NCBI GenBank assembly: GCA_964413535.1
Contig: CAYPTB010000032.1
Coordinates: 124,001 to 188,000 of the forward strand
Length of the DNA: 64,000 nt
Source of the DNA: CAYPTB01 sp964413535
Lineage (GTDB): Bacteria; Planctomycetota; UBA1135; GCA-002686595
Reading direction: 5' to 3'
The position numbers and the translations under genes are program-made. Shown here one piece after another: positions 17,317-24,661 of the stretch. Under the pieces are notes generated by a model. It saw only the letters and a list, made by a program, of their open reading frames with translations. It had not been told where the DNA came from and did not search any database. The first letter of the stretch is position 1. Each line of letters opens with the position of its first letter.

Positions 17317-18024
17317 CTACTCGTCGGCGTCCTTCACCCGCGGTTTGGCCGGGGCGTCCTCTTCGGCGGTCGCCTCGGCCACCGCGTGGACGAGCTTCAC
17401 GCTCGCTTTCTGCAGCGCGTTGGAGACGGCCGGCGATCCCGTCTTCGCGAAGCTCGATCCCATTCCCATGAGATCGAGATAGGGATCCGTCGCGCTCCGG
17501 AAGGCCTTGCCCGACACGATCCGGTACTGCCCGCGCTCCTCGATGTCGGGACCGATCTGACGACCCGACTCGTCGTACACGACACCGCCCACCCGCGCCG
17601 TCGCGACGAGATAGCGGCTGAAGAACTTCCACATGACCCAGTCGATCATGCCGAGGTCGTCCTTGGACTCGACGGTCACCTCCGCGACCGAGAGCTCGAG
17701 TCGGTAGTCGGCATCCTCAGACACCGGCTCGAAGTGTCCACTCGACCGCATGGCGACTTCGATGGTGCGGCGAAAGCGCTCGATGGGGGCTCGATCCTGG
17801 GATCCTCCGCCGCGAGCCATCAAGTCATCGGGCAGGACGTCGTCGGGTTGGGTCGGGGCGGCGACGACCTGGATGCGCGTGCGCTGCGATTCCCGCTCGA
17901 TACGCGCGACGCGGGGCAGCGCGCCCACGGCATCCAGCTCCGCCGGCGCACGGCAGGCGGCAGCGAGCGCGAGCGCCGGGAAGGCGAGTCGAAGCGTCCG
18001 GAAAGCGAGGGTGGGCTGGCGCAT
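17317..18024 (-). CDS. Predicted lipoprotein of unknown function
   Basis: 235 residues with a lipoprotein signal (LRLAFPALALAAACRA, Cys near residue 24). The mature part has IQVVAAPTQPDDVLPDDLM, FRRTIEVAMRSSGHF, DYRLELSVAEVTVESK and VATARVGGVVYDESGRQIG, a pattern of beta strands reminiscent of secreted envelope-stress lipoproteins. No family is recognised. It lies 90 bp upstream of the kinase gene on the same strand, so co-transcription with the kinase is likely. Charged Lys/Asp/Glu tail. Confidence 0.68.
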   Translation of the reverse strand: MRQPTLAFRTLRLAFPALALAAACRAPAELDAVGALPRVARIERESQRTRIQVVAAPTQPDDVLPDDLMARGGGSQDRAPIERFRRTIEVAMRSSGHFEPVSEDADYRLELSVAEVTVESKDDLGMIDWVMWKFFSRYLVATARVGGVVYDESGRQIGPDIEERGQYRIVSGKAFRSATDPYLDLMGMGSSFAKTGSPAVSNALQKASVKLVHAVAEATAEEDAPAKPRVKDADE

Positions 18025-18079
18025 GGGCGCGTGCGCGATCTCCGATGGGGCACGGCCTCGAGCGGCCGAGCGTCGCGGG

Positions 18080-18085
18080 AGTATA
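18080..18085 (-). promoter_or_regulatory. -10 box (TATACT) upstream of the lipoprotein-kinase pair
   Basis: Read on the minus strand, TATACT matches TATAAT at 5 of 6 positions and lies about 55 nt upstream of ATG at 18024, just downstream of the terminator of the preceding small gene. No -35 hexamer with good spacing was found. Confidence 0.35.
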
Positions 18086-18145
18086 GGAGCAGCCCTCTGC
18101 CGAGATCCACGCTCCGAAGCGGGACGCGCCCGAGCCAGGCGCCGA

Positions 18146-18181
18146 GGAAAAGCAAACGACCGCGTCCTTGGGCGCGGTCGT
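18146..18181 (-). terminator. Rho-independent terminator after the small membrane protein gene
   Basis: On the minus strand the stem ACGACCGCG (18181-18173) and CGCGGTCGT (18164-18156) is a perfect 9-bp pair around an 8-nt loop, followed by the T-rich TTGCTTTTCC (18155-18146). It lies 47 bp after the small gene's stop. Confidence 0.7.
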
Positions 18182-18227
18182 CTGAAGGGACCGAAGAGGA
18201 GCAGGAGCGGCGGTCCCTTGGGAGAGG

Positions 18228-18359
18228 TCAGGCGGAGGAGTCCTCAGCCTTTGCGCCTTCGGCCAAGGCGCTCGACCTGTAGCTCAGGAGGAACAGGACG
18301 GTAATGGCGACCCATACCGCGAAGAGAAACAACCCCCCTTTGATCATCACGGTCAACAT
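18228..18359 (-). CDS. 43-residue single-pass membrane protein
   Basis: A short ORF, MLTVMIKGGLFLFAVWVAIT… to …AEGAKAEDSSA: a positively charged short N-terminus, one helix (about residues 8-27) and an acidic tail. Support for a real gene: GAGGAG 6 nt before the ATG at 18359, the hydrophobic composition, and a clear terminator 47 bp downstream. A second ATG five codons in is possible. No family is recognised. Topology by the positive-inside rule is ambiguous (Lys7 inside, Arg and acidic residues after the helix). Confidence 0.6.
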   Translation of the reverse strand: MLTVMIKGGLFLFAVWVAITVLFLLSYRSSALAEGAKAEDSSA

Positions 18360-18528
18360 GGACCGCTCCTCGCGAATGGCGCTGTGCTGTTCATCGGCCC
18401 TGAATCCGAAATCGATTCCAAGAGGTGAGCCTTTTTTTTCGGAGCTCCGAACGCATTCCCTCTGCAGGGAAAACGCAAGACGGCGGGAAGGAGGTGCAAC
18501 CGCCGGCTCTTTTTCGCGTCCGGAGCAC

Positions 18529-19290
18529 ATGGATGCGTACGCGGAGCAGCACGACGGGCGTTGCTTGGAACCTGCATTGGACGCCGGCACGGGGGCTCGC
18601 GCGGGAGGTGCAGCGGGGCGCCCGCGGCGAGCCTTCCCCGACCCCTCCGTGATGGGGCCTCGGGAGCTCTTGCGACGGGTGGCGCGGAGCGCCGGTTCCC
18701 CCCCCGGCCCCGCTGCAGCGGAGGGAGACGCGGAGGGAGACGCTTTGGGAGCTGCGCGGGGGAGGCGACCTCTGTGCGGCGAGGATCTCGCTCGCATCGC
18801 CCGCTCGACACCCGCCGAGCTCGTCGTGCGCTTCGGCATCCCGCCGGCGGGGGCGGTGCGGCTCGCCTGCGCCTTCGAGCTCGGGCGCCGCGCGGGGAGC
18901 GCCGAGCGTCCCTCGGCTCCGGCCTGTCACTCGGCGGAGGCGGTGCACGCGGTCGTGGCCGAAGAGCTCGCGGGACGGGAGCGCGAGCGCTTCCTCGTGC
19001 TGCTCCTCGACGGCAAGCATCGCCTGCAGCGCGTGGAACAGGTCAGCGAAGGCACGCTCACCACCTCGCTCGTCCATCCGCGGGAGGTCTTTCGCGCGGC
19101 GATCCGCGAGGCCGCCGCGGCGGTGATCGCGGTCCACAACCACCCGAGCGGAGATCCCGAGCCCTCCGCCGAAGACTTGGAGGTCACGCGCCGCCTGCGC
19201 CGGGCCGGATGCCTGCTCGGCATCCCTCTGCTCGATCACGTCGTCGTCGGCGGCGGTCGCTACGTGTCGCTGCGCGAGCGGCTGTGGTAG
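18529..19290 (+). CDS. radC: RadC-family JAMM/MPN domain protein
   Basis: 253 residues. The C-terminal half is a complete RadC domain: RFLVLLLDGKHRL, VHPREVFRAAIREAAAAVIAVHNHPSGDPEPSAED and LLDHVVVGGG, with the metal-binding HxH (His203, His205) and Asp of the JAMM motif. The N-terminal half (ELLRRVAR, APAELVVRFGIPPAGAVRLACAFELGRR) is a shortened version of the usual helical part. Start uncertain: ATG 18529 has GGAG only 3 nt away, and ATG 18652 (MGPRELLRR) would match the family start better. The 3' end overlaps the end of rsmE by 31 bp on the opposite strand. Biological role of RadC is unsettled. Confidence 0.8.
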   Translation: MDAYAEQHDGRCLEPALDAGTGARAGGAAGRPRRAFPDPSVMGPRELLRRVARSAGSPPGPAAAEGDAEGDALGAARGRRPLCGEDLARIARSTPAELVVRFGIPPAGAVRLACAFELGRRAGSAERPSAPACHSAEAVHAVVAEELAGRERERFLVLLLDGKHRLQRVEQVSEGTLTTSLVHPREVFRAAIREAAAAVIAVHNHPSGDPEPSAEDLEVTRRLRRAGCLLGIPLLDHVVVGGGRYVSLRERLW

Positions 19291-20078
19291 TGCGCGGCGC
19301 ACAGCGCGAGCGCGGTCTCGGCCGCCGTCTCGACGCGCAGCACGTTCGGGTGCACGCAGACGCTCTGGGCGCCGAGGGCCGCGAGGACGTCCCGCTCCTC
19401 GCGGGAGAAGCCGCCCTCGGGACCCACGACCAGCTCGAGCGGTGTCTCGCGCGTAGAACGAACGGGGCCCGAAGTCGCGAGCCAATCCACCAAGTGCTTC
19501 CGAGCCATCGGATCGAGGACGAGCGGCGCGCTGCGCGAGAGCTCGGTGCGCGACTCGGTGCTCGACTCGGTGCTCGACGATGGATCGCGCGCGAGTGCGC
19601 AAAGCTCGGTGGGCTCGCGGATCTCCGGCAGCCACAGCCGGCCGCACTGCTTGCACGCGCTCTCCGCGATCTTGACCAGCCGCGCGCGGCGCCGGCCCGC
19701 GGGCAGCGGCTCGGGTCCGCGCGCAGCGCAGACGAGCGGAACGACTGCCGCCGCTCCCAGTTGCACGAGCCGGTCGAGCATCGGCTCCGCGCGAGCGGAC
19801 CGCGGCCAGCTCACGAGCACCTCGATCCACGGCAGGGAAGCACCGGCCGCGCCCGGAGGGGGTTCGGCGCGCACCGGACCGGTCGCTTCGAGCTCGGGCT
19901 CGCGGCCGGAAACGCCCGCGATCCGCAGCGGCCAAGCATTTCCGCGCCCGTCGAGTCCCAGGATCTCGTCGCCGGTCGAGAGGCGCAGGACGCGCAGGAC
20001 GTGGAGGGCCTCCTCGCGCTGGAGGCGCGGCGGACCCTCGGGGGGGGCGCGTTCCAGGAAGAAGCGTCGCGCGGCCAT
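19260..20078 (-). CDS. rsmE: 16S rRNA (uracil-1498-N3)-methyltransferase RsmE
   Basis: 272 residues. N-terminal PUA-like part (ARRFFLERAPP, HVLRVLRLSTGDEI), then the SPOUT knot with LVVGPEGGFSREE and LRVETAAETAL, both diagnostic of RsmE. It methylates N3 of U1498 in 16S rRNA. ATG at 20078 gives the family's usual start. An acidic-serine linker (STESSTESRTEL) is encoded by a 12-bp tandem repeat. Confidence 0.9.
   Translation of the reverse strand: MAARRFFLERAPPEGPPRLQREEALHVLRVLRLSTGDEILGLDGRGNAWPLRIAGVSGREPELEATGPVRAEPPPGAAGASLPWIEVLVSWPRSARAEPMLDRLVQLGAAAVVPLVCAARGPEPLPAGRRRARLVKIAESACKQCGRLWLPEIREPTELCALARDPSSSTESSTESRTELSRSAPLVLDPMARKHLVDWLATSGPVRSTRETPLELVVGPEGGFSREERDVLAALGAQSVCVHPNVLRVETAAETALALCAAHYHSRSRSDT
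19542..19577. repeat. Three 12-bp tandem units inside rsmE
   Basis: Units CTCGGTGCGCGA, CTCGGTGCTCGA and CTCGGTGCTCGA run head to tail and encode the repeated TES(S/R) stretch on the minus strand. They keep the frame, so copy-number change would only vary a surface linker. Confidence 0.7.
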
Positions 20079-20295
20079 GGGCGTCGTCCGGGTGGGTCGG
20101 GCGGGCGCTCGCCTGCGCCACTGCGGGCATTTGTAGCAGGACGGGGGTCCTGGACTAGGTACGTTGGCCGGTCCCGGCTCGCGCTCTCCCGGCGCGGGGT
20201 CCCCGAAGCGAGAATGCACCCAACCGACCCGGCTTCACTGCCTCTCGCGCGACCCCAGATCTCCCTCGGCGAGCCGAGGCGGCGACCTCTCCTCC

Positions 20296-22239
20296 ATGGA
20301 TCCGAGCTATTGGCTGCGCATCGATTCCGGTGATCGCCGGGGCGAGAGGGTTTCCATCCCCGCCGCAGGTTTGGTCCTCGGTCGCAGCGGCGAAGCTGAT
20401 GTGGTGCTCGACGACCGCTCGGTCTCCAACCGTCACGCGCGGCTCGAAGTGGGCCGAGACGGCGTGCGCGTCCAGGACCTCGGAAGTCGCAACGGTACGC
20501 GCGTCGGCTCCGAGCGGCTCCACGGCGACCACCTGCTCGCCCACGGGGACCGGCTGCGCTTCGGACACGTCACCTGCACGTTCCAAGACGGCGCCCTGGC
20601 GCAGACGGCGGACTCTGGAGACGACCTCCATCACCTCGAGCCCGCAGAGCTCCCTCCGCCCCGGCGAATCGGGCCGCGAGTCGGGATCGCCGTCGTGCTC
20701 GTGCTCCTGACGGCGTTCGTCGTTCGGAGCCTCGTTCCGCGCTGGTCGGGGACGAACGAGGGGACGGCGGGGACAAGAGCTCCGGAGCCGGTCGAGGGCG
20801 ACCTGCTCGCGGCCGGGTCGTTCGAAGCCGAGCACGCGCTCGCTCCGTGGGTCCAAGCCGAATCACGTCCGTTCGTCCCGGGCCGGCCTTTCACGCGCTC
20901 GGGCGAGATCGGGATCGGCGCCGGCCTGACCGCGGACGAGAGGGTCGAGCTCCGCTCCGCGCCGGTGCGCGTGCGCGCGGGCGTGACGCTCGAGGCGCGC
21001 TCCTTCGTGCGCCTCGACCCCGGAGTCGGCGCGAGTCAGGCGATCGTGCTCGAGCACTCCGCCGGCGACCGCCCGCCGCTCGTGCTCCACGGCGCGCGGA
21101 GCCGCGGGTCCTCCGGGGAGTCGGCGGCTCCAGCCGAGGGGCGGTTCGCGCCGCTCGTTTCGGTCGCACGCGTCCTCCCGGGCTACGACGCCGCGCGCTT
21201 CGCGCTCTTCGCCGCGGCGGACGTCGCGGGCTCGCTCGCCCTGGACGACGTCTCCCTCGCTCCCGTGATCGGGGGGGTCGGCGGGGTCGGCGTCGCCGGC
21301 CGCGTCTTCGAGGAGTTCGAGCTCTTGCTCCAGGGCGAGCCGGCCGTCGAAGCGGTGCTCCTGCACATCGAGCGTCCCCTCGTGCTCGCGCTGTCGCTCG
21401 CTCCGACGGCGCGCGCGCCGGGTGGGCCTCCCACGCTGACCGAGACGCCGTTCGACGTAGAGGTGACCGACGTCGGGTTCGAGCTCGTCTTCGCGGAGAC
21501 CGGCACCCTCTCGCTCGTGCTGGACGACGCGCTCGCCGCCGAAGGGCTCGCGACGCGCGGCTCCCAGGGCTTCCGCTCGCGCACCTTCGAGTTCGAGGCG
21601 GACGACGTGATCGACCTCGTGGCCGGTGCGAGCCCGCGCCTCCTGCGCCTCGGCTTCGGCGCCGGGACGACCCTGCGCTCGCGACCGCTCTCGGGCTCCG
21701 GAGTCGCCGTGACGGCGAGCCCCGTCGCGCGCCTCACGCTCCAACTCGCGTTTCGAGACGAGCGCGCGCGCGCCGGAGACCTGGCCGTGCGTGCGCGGCG
21801 CGCCGAGCAGGAGTCGACGCCCGCCGACGCCCTCGCCGTATGGGCGGAGCTCCTCTCCGACTTCCCCTTCGACCGCGCCCTCGTGGCGGAGGCCGTCGAA
21901 ACGCGTGCACGGCTGGTCGAGGTCGGACTCGCGGAAGTGGCGGAGCTGCGCCGCAATTTCGAGCGTGCGCGCTTCTTCCAGCTCGCCGACATCTATCGCC
22001 GCGGCCGCATGATCGCGGAGGACCTGCTCGCTCGTTATGCCGGAAGTGAGGTCGCGGCCGAGCTCGAGGTCCTCCTCGCGGAGATCGACGCGGCGTTCGT
22101 CGCGAGCGTCGACGTCGAGCGCGAGCTGGAAGCCGATCGCTTGCGCCGAGTCGCCGCCATCCTGGCGCGCGAGGGCGCCCAGGAGCTCGCCGCCCACGTC
22201 CGCGACGAGGTCGCCGGAGACGGGAGCGGGGAGCGATGA
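20296..22239 (+). CDS. FHA-domain membrane protein heading the pseudopilin operon
   Basis: 647 residues. N-terminal FHA domain (about 5-100): GLVLGRSGEADVVLDDRSVS, SNRHARLEV and DLGSRNGTRVG, the usual phosphothreonine-binding residues. One helix (about 129-148, VGIAVVLVLLTAFVVRSLVP) leads to a large periplasmic region with beta-rich segments and, at the C-terminus, helices resembling TPRs (ALAVWAELLSDFPFDRALVAEAVETRARL). The cytoplasmic FHA domain suggests regulation by a Ser/Thr kinase. ATG at 20296; the stop overlaps the PilM-PilN gene as ATGA, so it opens the operon. Confidence 0.78.
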   Translation: MDPSYWLRIDSGDRRGERVSIPAAGLVLGRSGEADVVLDDRSVSNRHARLEVGRDGVRVQDLGSRNGTRVGSERLHGDHLLAHGDRLRFGHVTCTFQDGALAQTADSGDDLHHLEPAELPPPRRIGPRVGIAVVLVLLTAFVVRSLVPRWSGTNEGTAGTRAPEPVEGDLLAAGSFEAEHALAPWVQAESRPFVPGRPFTRSGEIGIGAGLTADERVELRSAPVRVRAGVTLEARSFVRLDPGVGASQAIVLEHSAGDRPPLVLHGARSRGSSGESAAPAEGRFAPLVSVARVLPGYDAARFALFAAADVAGSLALDDVSLAPVIGGVGGVGVAGRVFEEFELLLQGEPAVEAVLLHIERPLVLALSLAPTARAPGGPPTLTETPFDVEVTDVGFELVFAETGTLSLVLDDALAAEGLATRGSQGFRSRTFEFEADDVIDLVAGASPRLLRLGFGAGTTLRSRPLSGSGVAVTASPVARLTLQLAFRDERARAGDLAVRARRAEQESTPADALAVWAELLSDFPFDRALVAEAVETRARLVEVGLAEVAELRRNFERARFFQLADIYRRGRMIAEDLLARYAGSEVAAELEVLLAEIDAAFVASVDVERELEADRLRRVAAILAREGAQELAAHVRDEVAGDGSGER

Positions 22240-23879
22240 CGCGCAGCGCAACGGGTATCGACGTGGGCTCGCGCAGCCTCGTCGTGCTGCGCGGGCACCC
22301 CCAGGGGAACACCTTCGCGGTCACCGACTTCTGGGCGACGACCACGCGGAGCGACTCGATCCCAGGGGCCTGGTCGGCCGTGCGGCCGCCGTTCCGACCG
22401 CGCGCCGCGGCCGTCGGACTGTCGGGGCGCGGAGTGAACATCCGCTACACGCAGGCGCCGCGCCTCGCCGACTGGCAGCTCGAGAAGCTCATGCGCTTCG
22501 AGGTCGGCGAGATCGTCGACCAGGCCGGTGAGGAGATGGCTTCGGACTTCAACGTCCTGCCGGAGCTGCCCGAGATCGAGGGCGAGGACATCGTGCTGCT
22601 CGCCATGGCGCGCGAGACGCAGCTCGCCGAGCACGCGGCGGGGCTCGAATCGGCCGGGGGGCGCCTGCTCGCCTTCACGCCGAGCGCCATCGCCCTCTAC
22701 AACGCCTGGCTCCACTACGGGGTGGTGCAGGAGGACACGGTCCTCGTGGCGAACGTCGGCCACGAGAACGTCGAGGTCGTGCTCGTGCGGGGGACGGACC
22801 TCTTGTTCGCGCGCAACCTCTCCGGCGGCTCGCGGCTCTTCGACCAAGCCCTCGCCGAGCGCTTCGACGTTTCACTCGAGCGCGCAGAGAAGGTGAAACT
22901 CGAGCTCGGCAGTCTCGCGCCGGACGCCGCGAGCGCCGGGGGGAACCGCGAGAAGGCGAGTCGCGCCCTGCAGGGACCGGCGGGTCAGCTCCTGGGTCTG
23001 TTGCAGTCGGCCGTGCTGTTCTGCAAGACGCAGCTCAAGCTCTCCGGTCTCGGCGTCGAGCGCGTCGCGCTGTGCGGAGGGGGCGCGGCGCTCGACGGGC
23101 TCCCGCGCTTCCTCGAGGGCGCCATGCGCGTGCCGGTCGAGATCTTCGACCCCTTCCGCGTCGTCGACACGAGCAGCCTCGGCGCCGACGCGCGCGAGCT
23201 GCTCGAGGAATTCCGGCTCGAGGCCGTGGTCGCGCTCGGTCTCGCGACCGGCGCCACGCGCGACGACGCCTACTCGATCGAGATCCTCCCCCGAGAGGTC
23301 GCGCGGCGGCGCGCATTCTGGGGACGAACCGCGTTGCTCCTCGCCGCCGGCGTCCTGTGCGTCCTGTACCTCGGCTACGCGGCCTTCGCGCTGTCGCGCG
23401 AGCTGCGCGAGACGCGCGCCGACGTGGCGCAACTCTCGGCGCGCTTCCACCGCGCGCGCGCGGCCGACGTGGAGACGCGCGAGCTCGCAGCGGAGAACGC
23501 GCGCCTCGCCGAGCGCGTCTCGAAGCTGTGGCTCACGGCCGGTTCCGGCGAGCAGATCGCTCGCGTGCTCGAGATCGTCGAGCGCGAGCTGCCGGCGGAC
23601 TTCTGGCTGTCCGAGCTCTCGAGCCGCTACGCGGCCGACCCCGGCCTGCGCATCGAGCGCGGCGACGAGCGGCCCGTGCTCCACCTCGAAGGCCTCGTGC
23701 GCGAGGGCACGGAGGCGCCCTCGGCGCTCTTCGAGGCGTTCCTGGAGCGCCTCGGCTCCGGGCTCGCGGGCGCGCGCATCGAGCCGAGCCTGTCGCCCAC
23801 GGGAGATCGCTTCACGCTCGACTTGTGCATCCTCGCGCCCGAGCCGGCCGAGGTCGTGACCGACGGGGCCCAGGGCTGA
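22236..23879 (+). CDS. PilM-PilN fusion protein
   Basis: 547 residues joining two proteins usually encoded separately. Residues 1-360 are actin-like PilM (GIDVGSRSLVVL, VANVGHENVEVVLVRG, RVALCGGGAALDGLPRFLE). Residues about 365-547 are PilN-like: helix TALLLAAGVLCVLYLGYAAFA, coiled coil (RETRADVAQL, ENARLAERVSKL) and an alpha/beta domain (IVERELPADFWLSEL, VLHLEGLVREG). In type IV pilus and type II secretion machines PilM is cytoplasmic and binds the tail of membrane-bound PilN, so fusion fixes that contact. ATGA overlap with the FHA gene. Confidence 0.82.
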   Translation: MTRSATGIDVGSRSLVVLRGHPQGNTFAVTDFWATTTRSDSIPGAWSAVRPPFRPRAAAVGLSGRGVNIRYTQAPRLADWQLEKLMRFEVGEIVDQAGEEMASDFNVLPELPEIEGEDIVLLAMARETQLAEHAAGLESAGGRLLAFTPSAIALYNAWLHYGVVQEDTVLVANVGHENVEVVLVRGTDLLFARNLSGGSRLFDQALAERFDVSLERAEKVKLELGSLAPDAASAGGNREKASRALQGPAGQLLGLLQSAVLFCKTQLKLSGLGVERVALCGGGAALDGLPRFLEGAMRVPVEIFDPFRVVDTSSLGADARELLEEFRLEAVVALGLATGATRDDAYSIEILPREVARRRAFWGRTALLLAAGVLCVLYLGYAAFALSRELRETRADVAQLSARFHRARAADVETRELAAENARLAERVSKLWLTAGSGEQIARVLEIVERELPADFWLSELSSRYAADPGLRIERGDERPVLHLEGLVREGTEAPSALFEAFLERLGSGLAGARIEPSLSPTGDRFTLDLCILAPEPAEVVTDGAQG

Positions 23880-23881
23880 CG

Positions 23882-24661
23882 ATGGACCTCCACGATCTCT
23901 GGCAGGAGAACAAGCGCTTCGTGATCCAGGTCGCCCTGGGCGCGCTGGTGTTCCTGATCGGGCTGTACTCGATCCAAACCGTCTACGGGGATGAGCTCGA
24001 CCTCGAGCGCGCGAACCGCGTCCGGCTGGAGCGTCAGCTCGCCGAGCCGCGCTTCGAGGCGGCGGACCGGGACGAGGCGCGCGGCGAGAACGAGGCCCTG
24101 CGGGAAGTGCTCGCGCGCCTCGCGGGCGCCGTCGCGTTCGAGCCGCGCACCGAGTTCACCGTCCTGGAGTCCACGTCGGCCGTCAACCAGTACCACCGCG
24201 CCGTCGCGGCGGTGCGCGACCGCCTGCTCCTCGTGGCCGGGCGCAGCAATCTCTTCGTCGATCGCGACCTCGGGCTCCCCAAGCTCTCGCCGTCGAACGA
24301 GGAGGAGATCGCCCGCTACCTCGCGGGACTCGACGCGGTGGAGCGCGCCGTCGGGATCGCCCTGGCGACCGGCGTGGAGCGCGTGGACGAGATCCGCATC
24401 CGGCTGGATCCGGCGCTCGCCTCGCGCGACGGTCCGAAGGACGTCGAGCGCACGCGCGTGGAGCTCGAGCTCGCCGGCAGCGGCCTCGCGCTCACGAGCT
24501 TCCTGGCGCGGACGCAGAGGAGCGGCGAGAGACCGCTCTCCGTCGAGAGCGTCGAGCTTCGTCCGGCTCCGAAGCGCCGGGGCGAGGCGCGGCTCGCGCT
24601 CGTTCTGGCGCTCGTGCGGCTGCACGGAGCCGAGCCGACCGCGAACGGAGGGACGGAGTGA
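23882..24661 (+). CDS. PilO/GspM-like inner-membrane protein
   Basis: 259 residues: a short cytoplasmic start, one helix (about 13-32, RFVIQVALGALVFLIGLYSI), a coiled coil (LDLERANRVRLERQL, ENEALREVLARL) and a periplasmic alpha/beta part (VDEIRIRLDP, VELELAGSGLALTSFLARTQ). This is the PilO layout. It should pair with the PilN half of the preceding protein in the inner-membrane platform. ATG 2 nt after the preceding stop; its own stop overlaps the next GTG as GTGA. Sequence similarity is weak, so the call leans on topology and order. Confidence 0.7.
   Translation: MDLHDLWQENKRFVIQVALGALVFLIGLYSIQTVYGDELDLERANRVRLERQLAEPRFEAADRDEARGENEALREVLARLAGAVAFEPRTEFTVLESTSAVNQYHRAVAAVRDRLLLVAGRSNLFVDRDLGLPKLSPSNEEEIARYLAGLDAVERAVGIALATGVERVDEIRIRLDPALASRDGPKDVERTRVELELAGSGLALTSFLARTQRSGERPLSVESVELRPAPKRRGEARLALVLALVRLHGAEPTANGGTE

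Noticed and set aside
18420..18480. T-tract with palindrome CGGAGCTCCG as a terminator
   Set aside because: On the plus strand the T-run precedes the hairpin, and on the minus strand the hairpin is followed by A's, so neither strand has the hairpin-then-T order.
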